Shown: in pieces, positions 36,275 to 47,644 of the stretch | How the letters are laid out: each line of letters begins with the position of its first letter | How positions within the stretch are numbered: position 1 is the first letter of the stretch | Assembly: GCA_963969495.1 (NCBI GenBank) | Contig: OZ018326.1 | Coordinates: 182,691,653 to 182,755,652, forward strand | DNA length: 64,000 nucleotides | From: Ceratothoa steindachneri | Lineage: Eukaryota; Arthropoda; Malacostraca; Isopoda; Cymothoidae | Reading direction: 5' to 3' | Made by a program: the position numbers and the translations under genes | The notes under the pieces: model-generated | Told to the model about the DNA's origin: nothing | Database searches by the model: none | The model's input: the letters and a program-made list of their open reading frames with translations, nothing else

Positions 36275-38645
36275 TCTTCCTTTTACAATTGTGAATGATG
36301 TAGAAGAAAGAGATTATAGACAAATGGAACTGTTCAGAATGCTTTATGTAACCATTGTAAGCCTCATAATATCTCATAATGGCGTTTTCGATGTGTAAAT
36401 GAGAATGTTCTTTAACCTTTTACATGATTAAAGTCCGATGATATATTTACACAGTGCTTTGTTGTGGCAGCGCTGATATTTTTAGCCAAGTTCTCATACT
36501 TTTGTATGAATGTTCTGAAATAATATAAACACAATTTGTTACAGAATTATCGATCAGAAGATCATGTGACACGAATACTTTTTTGCATTCTTTTTTATCA
36601 TTATATATAAACCCTCTAAATAACACTAAAAATATATAAGTTTGCATTAATTTTTGTTAGTTAATGTATAACCTTATTTTGATTAAAATATCAAAGTGTA
36701 ATAATGAAACAAAATGAATTCAGTTTGCAACAATTTTAATTATCTATAACATTATGTTAAAATTATTTGACTCACTGTATATTTCAGTTCTCAGATTGCC
36801 TCCATTTTTTCATTTTAAATGATATTTTAGCAATTAGGTTTGTTTACCAATACCTAACTAATTTACCATTCAGCATAATCTCAAATGAACAAAGATTCAT
36901 GAGATAACTGCATTTCATTTCATAGCGATTCCGTTTTGGGGGGCCAATAGCAGGCCGAAAATACCATCGACTGACCATTATTAAAAATAGGAGTGTCTTA
37001 GCACAGTTTTTTCTATTTACCCCACAAACTTTGCTATATCTTTCATCTTCGAAATTTTATAAAGATAAGCTCTCTTGAAGAAATTAAAAATTAAAATACG
37101 CTGCGTGGTTTGCGTTTATTTTACCCTAACTACAAAAAGTCTGACAGAGGTCGTAATGAGAGCATAAATTCGTCACTGGAAACGTTATTCTATTTAGAAC
37201 AATTATTATTTAATGCGGACTTTCGGCTGCTCGCCCGCTCGCCCGCTGGCAGCACTCAGGTTTGACGGGTTTCGTTTCACCTCTTCGCTGTGTTTATCTT
37301 TTCTATTTTAGTTGTGGTGTTACCAGTGAGTAAAATATAAAAGAGTTTAGGATGTTTCTGTAACTAAAACCGATAGAAGAACAAAATTTAAAAATCATCG
37401 GGGATAAAGATTGAACAGGGTTCAAAAGTACCGCCATAGATGCGATATTAAACTTTGTTAAATTTTCTTTGATGCGAAGGCAAGTTTAAAACCCCAGGAT
37501 CTAGTCTTGCCTTAGCGTACACTTAGCTAAAAGTATGAACTTTCTGTTCATTTGAAAGTCAAGGGAAACAAATATTGTTGAGATCATATTAATAATCCCA
37601 ACTTACCAGCCACCTTTTATACTTCCGTGCACGATCTTCCTCCCACCCCCAATTTGGATTCTTTCGTAATCCTTTCGTGGCCCCGATCCGTTCTCCACGT
37701 TTTAATTTTCCATTGCAATCAAATTGATTTTTTTTCTCACATTCGTGGAGGTGGATGGATGCTTTATACTGTTGGGACATATTGTTTGTATTCGAATGAA
37801 AACTAAAGCTCCTGCTTCCAAGACCTTAGTTGTAAAAGGATATTGGACGGAGAACCTACTCGCCCCCTTCTCCCCACCTCCAATTTAATTTCGTCTTCAA
37901 TCGGGCGAGAGGGTCCTTACCCCTCTTTTTTTAGCCACAGTAGGGGTGTTATTTTAATATTTAAAGAAGATTTGTTTCCATTATAGTATTTAACTGAGAA
38001 CTAACCAAGGCATCTGCGAGCGTATCTCACAAAAATAGGTTTATTGTAAAAAAGCGTAATGTAAGGGGAACTGAAAATCTGTAAAACGTATCTAGTCCGA
38101 AAAGCCAATTAAGATAATACTTGAAGCAAAATGGGACCTAACACGATTCTTCGATGAAGGCAAGATCCTCCTGAATCCTAACTGCGTACAATTAAGAGCG
38201 CTCAAAGATTTAGGATAAAATTTCTTCTACATTGCCTACATTACCTTATTCTGTAGAGCGAACAGTTGATGCTGATTAATAAAAAAGAAACAAAAGGAAA
38301 TATCAGAAAAATAATGTATTCGATGCAACGGACTAGTTTTGAAACTTCTAGCCTTATTTTTCGAAGCTCTTCAACAAATATTGTGAAACACCTTTGCTGC
38401 TTCTATATAAAACTAATGCAAAGGGAATGATTACAATAATATTAATAATATTAAAATAAAAAGCGGAAAATATATAGCAATAAATGCTTAAATCTTATCA
38501 ACAAGAGATCAGGTTGAAATTAATAACGTGATACCTCTGTGTGAGGATATTAATTACTCGAGAAAAGGACTAAGATTAAAGCGTCCTGGTGATAGAATGA
38601 CGGTGGAATGGAATCAATTATGTATAGCCGAATTGAAAATACGAG
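36275..38645. other. AT-rich sequence, nothing recognised
   Basis: No ORF of interest. A short CGCCCGCTCGCCCGCT tandem lies at about 37230. Confidence 0.45.
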
Positions 38646-38649
38646 GTCG

Positions 38650-39125
38650 CGAACGCGAAGGGGATTTTTTTAGTATTTGAATAATAATTTCATCTTAGTT
38701 TGGTTATGAATTATGTTTTTTTATCAAAGTTATTTCTAATAATTCTTTTATAATATCGAAAAACAAATTGGTGAAGTTAAGAAATAAATATAAGTATCGA
38801 AATTTTCTGAATGTTTCAAAATTCAAAGAATTACAAGTGGTGAAGTCCAGAAAATTTATTTTCATATATCTTCTATAACTATATTTTAGCAACGTGATAT
38901 TTTGAAAAGGAAGAAATTTAGTTTAGAGTTCCTTTGTAAAATTATTATAATTAGCGAAGTTCAGAAAATTTATAAAAATTTAAACATGGCTGCTTTTTTT
39001 TAGATTTTATATTTTAATTCTAATAGCGAAGCTATTGCCTGGTAGTATATAAAAATAATATTTTAATCTTGATCTATTTTTCACATCGATGCTCATTTTC
39101 TAGGCCTATAGGCCAGAAAAAACTT
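38650..39125. repeat. Interspersed repeat family R1, copy 3
   Basis: Matches copies at 3385 and 14855. Boxes near GGTGAAGTTAAGAAA, GGTGAAGTCCAGAAA and AGCGAAGTTCAGAAA begin at 38770, 38839 and 38953. It ends with the GCGAAGC...ATTGC-TGG phrase at about 39043 and then shares a further 80 bp with copy 2. Confidence 0.75.
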
Positions 39126-39224
39126 ATCGGAATTCTTTTCAGATACGGAAAAACTGGCAAAAGAAGGCATAAGAAAGCGATATATTGTTGAGGTCCGAAA
39201 CAATATGAAGTACTTGTAGGTGCG

Positions 39225-39660
39225 AGTGATATGAATAAATTACTAAATGAATGGAAGTGTTTACAAAGAGAATATTCAGAAGTAGCTAAAGAAATACTAC
39301 CAAAGAAAGAAAGACGTGCAAGACAAAAAGAGATGACAGAAGATATACTAAAGATGATGGAATAAAGAAGGAAATATAAACATAGTAAAGAAAATTAGAT
39401 AAATGAACAGTGTGATGAAATTGAAGATTTATCAAAGAGGAATACACAGATGATGTAGTAAAGAAGGAAGAAAACCACTGGTAAAGAAAGATTACGTACA
39501 GGCGAAACAAAAATGAAGAAAAACGGTGAAATCGCAATGGAAAAGAAAGAAGTCCTTGATAGATGGAAAGAGTATATCGAAGACTTGTTTGAAGATGATA
39601 GATCAGAGCAGTTAGAGTTTAATGTGGAAATGAGTGGATTTGCTAGGCGAAACTCGAAAG
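39225..39660 (+). pseudogene. Non-LTR retrotransposon (RTE-like) linker between endonuclease and reverse transcriptase
   Basis: A single + frame with four stops reads ...ILKMME, RRKYKHSKEN, INEQCDEIEDLSKRNTQMM, RRKKTTGKERLRTGETKMKK and MEKKEVLDRWKEYIEDLFED. This is the linker found in RTE-like LINE polyproteins (often named craniofacial development protein 2-like in databases), where EQC-EIE-L-R-N and V-L-RW-EYIE-LF-DDR are hallmarks. Upstream endonuclease and downstream reverse transcriptase are not visible. It may be from the same family as the tail at 6462-6740. Confidence 0.75.
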
Positions 39661-39679
39661 GACACTAAATTGAAGAAGA

Positions 39680-40610
39680 AATATAAATTAGCGTAAACTG
39701 AAGATATCAATAATTGCTGAAAGCTGTAAAGACATTTCTTCCGTTAGCATAAGATTACTACTACTATAGTTTTAGTTTCCCGTCATATAGTTTAGATCAA
39801 AACATTAATTAAATATGCCTAGTTGTAATGTTAAATTCAGAAATTTTATGTATTTCTTGATGCCTGAAGGTACTTTCAAAGGATTTATATACTATATCTC
39901 TAACACACTAGCAAATTAAAAGCCCACTATCCATAAAACCTACAAAGAAAAAGAAGATACACTGTGTGCAGTTAATAAGAACATAATAACATTGAGACTA
40001 ACCCTCTAAATTATTATTCAGCAAAATATAACATAGTATGGTCAAGAAATTTCAAGGACTAGAGAGATAATTGAATTTCCTTCCGAGTTTCAGACTAAAG
40101 AAGTAAGTTTTTGAAAGATGTAATTAAAATGCATTACTTTCATTTCCTATTTTTCCTAACGAGATTTTTTAATAAAAATCTAAAACCAATACAATAGTTT
40201 AAAATGGATTTTTTTTTAATTAAAAAATACGAGCAAAATTCTTACTTATATCTTTTCCGAACTACTTTAATTGAAATACAAAAGAATATGGCATGTACAT
40301 GTTAACTTAATTTTTTTTATTATTCAGATATATTATTGATTAATTGTTTTTACATTCTGTTTAGTTAGGATTATTCGTTGTTTATTTGAGCAGTTACATG
40401 TTACTAAAATTTAATTAAAGCCACTAAGTTGGGTGGCATATTATGCAAGAGAGGATAATGTCCTTAGCATATTTTAGTAATTAGCTTCTTTTCATCTAAC
40501 TCCTATCTTGCCCTAGTAACTAATCCCAGTGAGTTGTTTTTGTAATATGAATTCACATTTCTAGAAAATAAATTTTGCCCGGTATATTTCAAATCTTTCC
40601 TTACTTTTCA
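39680..40610. other. AT-rich sequence, nothing recognised
   Basis: No coding signal. Ends at the TTA duplication (40616-40618) of CACTA-like copy 2. Confidence 0.5.
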
Positions 40611-40707
40611 TTAAATTATACTGGCCTGCGTTTCAAAACATTTTTTCAAAGGTCAAGGGTTTTCCAGCTGATTTAGGATCCTCTTTGCATGCTGAATAAA
40701 AAAATAT

Positions 40708-40746
40708 CATTCATTTTATTTGGTCAGGTCTGGTTTCTAAAATACA
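40708..40746 (+). repeat. Subterminal box of copy 2, left end
   Basis: Shares the CATTCATTTT...TCAGGTCTGGTTT core with 29374-29412. It starts 89 bp from the tip. Confidence 0.78.
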
Positions 40747-40887
40747 CTCGATTTTTATTACAGCATATTTTTCCCAAATGGCGCTATCATCCCAGCGTAT
40801 ATGGGCCTTGTTTTTGCCACAGCTGGTCATGGGTTACCTTAAATAACTAGTTATTCTTTCTCTTTTCAGGTCTAGCTGTACAGTACG

Positions 40888-42600
40888 ATGGATTCGAAGT
40901 GTAAGAACCATCCTAACCAATTTTGTTTCATCTGCGGACACATGGTTCTTCTAGACCGCAAAGTGAAAATCACGGATTTTGTCAAGAAGCCTTATTACGC
41001 TCATTTTGGAGTAAAACTAGGGGACAAGGATAAGGCATTTGCTTCCCATATCTGCTGTAAAACATGTGTGAAGAACTTACGAGATTGGAGAAATAGGAAA
41101 AGAAAGAGTATGCCATTCGGTGTCCTAATGGTGTGTTGGGAAGGGAAAGATCACATTACCGATTGCTACTTCTGCATGTCAAATTTAAAAGGCATCAATC
41201 GTAAGAACAAGCACCATGTTCAATACCCTGATGTTCCTTCTGACACAAAGCCAATCTCCTATGGACCAAATGTTCCTTCTGACATAAATCCAATCTCCTA
41301 TGGACCAAATGTTCCTGTTCCTGAGCCGGATGTCATCAGAGAATCTAGTTCTGATTCCGAATCTACTAACATGACTGATACAGGTGAGTGTGGTGCATAC
41401 GAGCCAAAAGAGGACGACTGATCGGTGCCATTGACCCAAGCCGAACTCAACGACTTGACACGAGACCTAAACCTATCTAAGGAGTTTGCCCAGCTGCTGG
41501 GTTATAGTTTTTGAGAGAAACATCTACTTGCCACAGGAGCAACGTTCTATTGGCATCGGGAACGCGAGAGCGATTTTAGAAAATTCTTTATGTTCGATGA
41601 AGCGTCTTCACTGATCTATGGTAATAATATTGCTGAACAAATGAAATTGATGGATATGAAGTATGTTTACATGGAATGGAGACTTTTTATTGACTCGTCT
41701 AACAGAAGTCTCAAGGCGGTTCTTCTGAATAATGAAAATAGGGTTTCATCAATCCCTGTTGGACACTCGACTGAAATGAAAGAATCCCACAACAGCATGG
41801 AACGTCTGTTCTCTGTTCTCAATTACCAGGAACATTATTGGTTGATTTCTGGAGATCTTAAAGTTGTTGGACTCATCCTAGAACTTCAAGCTGGGTACAC
41901 AAAGTATCCATGCTTTTTGTGCCTGTGGGATAGTCGGGCTGACGACCAGCATTATGTCAGACAAGAGTGGCCATCAAGACAACGATTAGAGCCCGGGTCA
42001 CACAATGTTCTGTCCCACCCTCTGGTTGAACCAAGCAAAGTGTCACTTATACCCCTACACATCAAACTCGGCCTAATGAAAAACTTTGTAAAAGTACTAC
42101 AGGGCAGATGGAGGATTTGCCTTCCTTCACCCCAAGTTCAAACGAATCATCATTTAGAAGCTTAAGGCAGATATTTTTGATGGTCCTCAGATGACAGAAC
42201 TTATAAAAGGACTAGTTTTTATGATTCATAAAATCCTACTGAACTCTCTGCCTGGCTGTTCCTTAAGTTAGTCATTGCAAACTTCTTGGGTAACCACAGA
42301 AGTCCTCAGTACCAGAAGATGGTCGATGACTTAATGGAGAATTTCCGCAAACTTGTTGTGCGTATGTGAGTGAATATGCTCTTTCTTCGGTTCCATCTGG
42401 ACTATTTTCCAGAAAATAGCGGAGACTTCAGTGAAGAACAGAGTGAGCGCTTTTACCAAGACATCATGGTCATTGAGGAACGCTATTAGGGCCAATGGGA
42501 TGTGAACTTTCTGGCTGACTACTGTTGGTGTCTTAAGAGGGATGTGGTGTCTGCTCAGAACAATCGGAGGTCACTGAAGAGACCATTCATCCATGAGTAG
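40888..42600 (+). pseudogene. CACTA-like transposase candidate, intronless copy, broken
   Basis: Start chosen at ATG 40888 (MDSKCKNHPNQFCFICG), which aligns with copy 1. An acceptor-like CTCTTTTCAG lies just upstream at about 40869, so a 5' untranslated intron is possible. The frame is open to 41421 (TGA), again to 41512 (TGA), then through WRLFIDSSNRSLKAVLLN, ISGDLKVVGLILELQAGYTK, YPCFLCLWDSRAD and PLHIKLGLMKNFVK. A frameshift near 42105 follows. DGPQMTEL, FHLDYFPENSGDFSEEQSER and WDVNFLADYCWCLKRD continue it to a stop at 42598. Full length is about 570 codons, against about 557 in copy 1. The cysteine pairs and the candidate D, D and E residues are all present, so the core has been conserved by past selection although this copy is dead. 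Confidence 0.8.
41233..41310 (+). repeat. 39-bp in-frame tandem duplication in copy 2 gene
   Basis: Two units starting GTTCCTTCTGACA, offset 39 bp, encode two versions of VPSD-x-x-PISYGPN in the variable linker. Copy 1 has a single unit. Confidence 0.9.
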
Positions 42601-42745
42601 CTTAGTTTGCGTATTATACTATTCATGCTATCTATTAAAAATATTCTGTAAACCTTCTGTGAGTAAATCGGTCCGATATATTTGCTATTATGTGTTTCAT
42701 TCACAATAAATATTTTGAAATATAGGAGTTTTTGGTATGTGCTCA

Positions 42746-42784
42746 TATTTCAAAAACCTCATCTGATTGGGTAAAATGAGAATG
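42746..42784 (-). repeat. Subterminal box of copy 2, right end
   Basis: Inverted version of the box, 78 bp from the tip at 42862. Confidence 0.7.
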
Positions 42785-42869
42785 ATTTACAGATTCAGTG
42801 CAAAAAAATTGAACTTAAATCAGGTATTATATATTTGACCTTGAAAACAACGCAGACCATTGTTATTTA

Positions 42870-45722
42870 TTATAAATTCTAACAAATAAAGAAGCTGGCC
42901 GGGTTAGTATATGTTGGAAGGGGAAGTTAGAATAGGTACGTACCTATTTAAAGCAATGAATCAAGAGCGATTTTGTTTGACAACTGTGGAATCGGGCGTT
43001 GTCTTTTTTTATCCTAATTGTCGCGATCTAAAATCTCCCACAGAATAGAGCTAAAGATTTTGTAATCCACTACGGAAATTACTTTCTTTAACCCCAAACT
43101 ATAGATTAAGTAAAAGTTACGCATCTTTTATTTTCTGCTTTAATGGTCTTTCATACCAAAGGGTTGCAATGTGCTCTAGCATTTGTTTTAGTCATGGAAC
43201 ATTCACTGTCTCCCCCGCCTCCAGGGTAGGTACATCTTTCATAAACATTATCATCCCTTAGCCTCTTATAAATTATCTTTTAACCACGCTCTATTATGTT
43301 CACTCCATGCTTAGCTGGGTTTACCGACCCAACAGAGCCAAGTGAAAACTCTTGCATATGTATATTATATTTATTTCCTCTTCTATGACTGCAAAAGTTC
43401 AAAATATTATAGTTTGGACCTAATACTCATTAATCTTCTCACAGTCTAAGTATAGACCTCGTATTCATTGGGTTCTTGTTTTTTTTACAATTGTCGCAAG
43501 CGAAACCAAATAAAGTTTCCCTTTTCATCTCGTTAATTACCCTAATCTCGCTTAATAGGCAGATTAATTTGATGGAAGTGCGTAGCACGTTGCCTATTAG
43601 GACCCTCTAACTTCACTAACGCTGAGATCTTGGAGATTTTTTATAATTCAAAAGTGTTACGGTTAAATGCTTGTTAGGTACCAAAATCATTCAAACTCCA
43701 ACCGTGGATATTAATAGCTCGAAACTTGGCACATTGTCAATAATATTTATCACCTCATTGAGTGTGAGGTCATTTAGAGTGTATTCATGGATTCCCCTTC
43801 CACGTTTTCCCTTAATCCATATGATTTCTCTGATTCAAACTTAGATGATGTTAACTTGGAACTTGTCATAAATGTATATTTCGGCCTAAACGATCGACTG
43901 GTATTGGTCGCTATCGTTTATATTAGACGCTCAAGTTGAATCGAAATAGTTAGTCAATTCAGTGCCTAATTACACCAGATATAGCTTAAACTTTCTTAAC
44001 TGTAAATAAGTTTTGCCTATCACCTATGATATAGCCGTACGTTCATATGTAGAGGATGTATAGGTTCGAGACAATGACTATGAGCATTGATTTCTTCGAT
44101 GGGAGGAAAGAAAATTATTGGTGTGTGAAGACGATCCCATTTTTGTGGATAATGGTTGCCAGCGGTCGCTGTACAACTTATTGCAAATTCTACTGGATAA
44201 TACAAATTTCGTAGGATCATGAATTGAAAACAGGCAATAATTGCATTAGAATTGCATGAACGTTAAAAAACACTGCACTATTGATTTTACTTAAGTCTCT
44301 GACCAATATGTTATAGTTTATTAATGGGATGGCGGCTGACAAATTTGATCATTTCTTAGATGTCCAATATCGATTAATTTGTGGTTCACATACAGCAGTT
44401 ATCATGTGTAGTTTAAAAGTCGTTTAAGTAGGCCAAAAATTTTCGGCTGTACACAAACCTTATCTACTAAGGGTATAAAAAATGGAAATCCTGTGCTTTA
44501 TCAATTTTTTAATATTGCACATTAGAGAAATAAACACCTCTATTTTATACAGATAAACCAGCTATGCAGGGAAAATTTCTTTAAATTTTTAAGTGAATCA
44601 TCCTAAGTGTAATCATTATCAGTTTAATGGTATTGAATTGATTCCAGAGTAAATGCAATTTTTTTGTTGATTGTTTGTTGCAATATTTTGTTTTGTACCA
44701 TTATTTAGGTTTTCTATTTAATAGGTGCTAGGGTGTTATTCATATTTGTTCCAATCTGTTTTGCTGAGAACCATTCTTTGTTGTATTTGAATTTAAATGG
44801 AGGATTTAGACATTATTGTAATTGTGTTGAATTGTTCTGATGTACGCGCTGGAAATAGTTTGGTGTTGTCATTTTGAAGAAAGTTTAGATTTTTCAGCAA
44901 AACGTGCGGGAGTTTTAGTTATTCTCTCAGAAATTAGGTCTGAAATTCTGGTCTTTCCATTTGTACTAAGTTTCTAGTAATTGCATAACTGTTATTTAGT
45001 CTCAATTATGGTTAATTTCGTAGCCTGCTCACCGCATCTAGTATTCAATTCTTTGCATAATATCGCAGATGTTGGATGGCAAAAGATTCTGATGAAATTT
45101 GGGATCGGGAAATATAGCTGACTTAGAGTTTGGTGACCGTCTGCTATTAGCATGTCTTCAGTAGTCATTTTCATCTTTATTTCAAAAGAAGATTATAGTA
45201 ATTCTCTTATTGCAGTGTTTTCTATTAATTTATTTATACCCATCATAACGCTTTCATATCTGGGGGGGAGGGGCTTGCTGTTATGATGTTTGAAATGGGT
45301 TATTTATAGTTTTTATCTGTATTTAACCCGTGTTCTTTCCCTATAATTATATCTGGGTCTTGACTTCTGATAATGCTAAAGTAGAATATACGTCTATTTT
45401 TCCGACATTTACGTTTCGATTAAATATTTTCAGTCTGTGTTGTTATATATGCATCGCATTTCACTTCCTTTCTTTTATCTTTTAGTTTTTACTTTTGATC
45501 CTTATGTTTTTCCTTGACCTTTTCTGGCTGGTAGCCGTCAATTACGGAGCAGATCTTTTGAAATTTATCGTTATTAAGATTTTGGCAGGATCTGGGAGCG
45601 ATAAATATCATTCATGAGCTTGTATAGGCATGGCTCTGTCACTAAAATTGCACCAGCAAAATGCCTTGCAGGAATACGAAGAATTGCAACAAATTTCTTC
45701 CCAGATGTAAATTCCTCGCGGA

Positions 45723-45725
<3 letters not shown>
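42870..45725. other. AT-rich sequence, nothing recognised
   Basis: No transposon domain or gene found. Only short ORFs are present (44020-44220 and 44992-45174, minus). Confidence 0.45.

Positions 45726-45728
<3 letters not shown>

Positions 45729-45789
<61 letters not shown>
45729..45789. repeat. (TA)n microsatellite
   Basis: About 30 uninterrupted TA units followed by TTTATTTATT. Confidence 0.95.
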
Positions 45790-45793
<4 letters not shown>

Positions 45794-45794
45794 T

Positions 45795-46175
45795 TATTTT
45801 TAAACTGGTCAGGAATTAAAACGAAAAGCCGTGAATTCAGATATCAATAAAAATTTGGCGACAGAGTAATAAAACGAATATTTCTCATCTGGAAATGGAA
45901 TTATGCCGAGACAGTTGGTGACTTCTCAGCTATGACAAAATTTATATCAAAGAAGTGAAAATGGGAAGTACTATAAACTCATTAGAAGCGGAAGAAAAAA
46001 ATTCTGCCCACTGGGTGGAGCTAAAAGCATTGTGGTCCCAGTGGCGAAAACAGACCACGCCTCCCATACGATTTATAGAAGAAAAATGGAGAATTCAGGG
46101 AAGAGATTCATTTACACTTGGGTAGACAGTTAAGTTAGATAGACGATCGAATGTAAATAACTAATTACGGTTTGT
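45795..46175. other. Spacer, nothing recognised
   Basis: AT-rich to mixed composition. No coding signal. Confidence 0.4.
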
Positions 46176-46179
46176 TTAG

Positions 46180-47640
46180 CGTAGCAAAGCCCCCGTTGTA
46201 ATCCACCTAAGTCTTGTTCTCGTAACACTTGCTTACCTGACAGTATTCGTGTAAACGTGAGCCTCAATTTTGTCTTGCTTGTTTTTGTTTGTTGGAATTA
46301 AACATTTATTTTTTTACGTGATTACTCTCATTCCTTTCTCTATCACAATCCTTCAGTTAGCCTAACCAAGCCGGTATATTATTTAAGTATCTTTTGAAGT
46401 CAGATTCGAGAATAACGCCACCTTGACTTCACTCGTGGGACTTTAGGGACCTCTCCAAAATATCCGCGTCATTTTTAACCTTTCAAATTGCTGACGTTTT
46501 TCCTCTCATGGGGTTCCTCATTCTTGCCTATAAAGCGGGTTACCTCCTACCTTTAACCTCCTCCTGCCATTAAGTGGGTGACCGTGAGCCCTCTGAAGAG
46601 GTCACTTGTCTCCTCTAAAAAGTGGTAACCCGAGGCTGCCCATAAAGAAGTGACGATATATACTCCTTCTAAGTGATTCTATAGGTTTACGGCATGGTTT
46701 AATTTCATCTCTAGCTTCCTCCGTGTAATATTCTCCTTTTATATTTCTCCTTTACAAGTCAGTCAACTGTCTTTATGCTTGTATTTCGGTGGAGTTGGAT
46801 CGTTTAGGAGCCATATATTTTAATCTAATCTTGTATATTTTGTTTGAAGGTAAATTCTCAGGAAACCCTATCAGTTTTAACCAATTCTTCCTTAACATTT
46901 TTTCGAGTTGTTCAACATATAATCCCGGCCTAGGTTATTCACAAATTATACATGCATGAAGTAGAAGATCAGATCCAGTCTCATGTTTTCATGTTTATTA
47001 AGGTGCTTTGTGCTTCAATTGTTAGTTGTGAGCTACCTGTTTGTACATTTTGGGTGTTTTTATTGGCTTTATCTTTCTTCCTTTCTTTCGGTTTTCTTAA
47101 AATTGACGATGATCTTTTTCAGTGGGCTTGCCAGGGAGTGCCCTGTGTCGATTAGTAAATTTATGGAACTTCTTGGCGGTTCTTTTTTCACTCATCCCAT
47201 TCGCAGTCGTTTGTCGTATATTTGTCCTAGGCATAGCACCGAAGCATACTTGGACGGATGAACATTTCCCTTTCGATTTGGTCGGGGTCGATTTTCTTGT
47301 ACAATGCCAATATCCTAGGTTAGTTGCCCTTTTGTTATTTCGGTTTTATTGAAAATAATTTTAAACACGTGTATGTGTTATTCTCCTGCGCTGTTTTTAG
47401 CATGATCACTTCCTATATTCTGGCGTATGAGGTTTAATTTAATCTTCGGTGTTTAATTTCTGAGCCGGTTGTAGACACGGATCCAGATAGCGGCAAATTA
47501 CCGATCTCTTTGTGATAAAACTCGGTGGACTTCGTGGTTCAAGTCCGATTTTATCGAGGACCTCGTGCGTCTCTTTCCTGAGAAGTTGTTCTAAATCCGT
47601 TTCTGTGTAGCAAAGTACAATACACGCGTTAAATTATTCC
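46180..47640. other. GC-richer block with overlapping + strand ORFs, unrecognised
   Basis: Less AT-rich than the flanks, with three overlapping + strand ORFs in different frames at 46952-47155, 46983-47261 and 47122-47352. Parts are hydrophobic, and none gives a known domain. A TATA-like GCCTATAAAG occurs at about 46527. Near 47540 GTGGTTCAAGTCCGA resembles a tRNA B box, but no A box is correctly placed. It may be a retroelement remnant. Confidence 0.3.
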
Positions 47641-47644
47641 AAAA

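Larger units (their letters stand above)
40619..42862 (+). mobile_element. CACTA-like DNA transposon, copy 2
   Basis: The element is 2244 bp. The left tip TACTGGCCTGCGTTTCAAAA and the reverse complement of the right tip, CAATGGTCTGCGTTGTTTTC, share the CTGCGTT core of copy 1. TTA lies on both sides (40616-40618 and 42863-42865). Subterminal boxes lie at 40708-40746 and, inverted, 42746-42784. The gene is on the + strand and has no introns within the coding region. It is shorter than copy 1 mainly because the introns are absent. Confidence 0.85.

Noticed and set aside
45614..45850. 78-codon ORF with a long Y-I repeat
   Set aside because: The repeat is just translated (TA)n microsatellite.
46952..47352. 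Three overlapping ORFs as a membrane protein gene
   Set aside because: Different overlapping frames, hydrophobic by composition, no conserved domain or splice evidence.
47520..47560. tRNA B-box-like GTGGTTCAAGTCCGA
   Set aside because: No A box at the right distance and no cloverleaf, so not called a tRNA or SINE.
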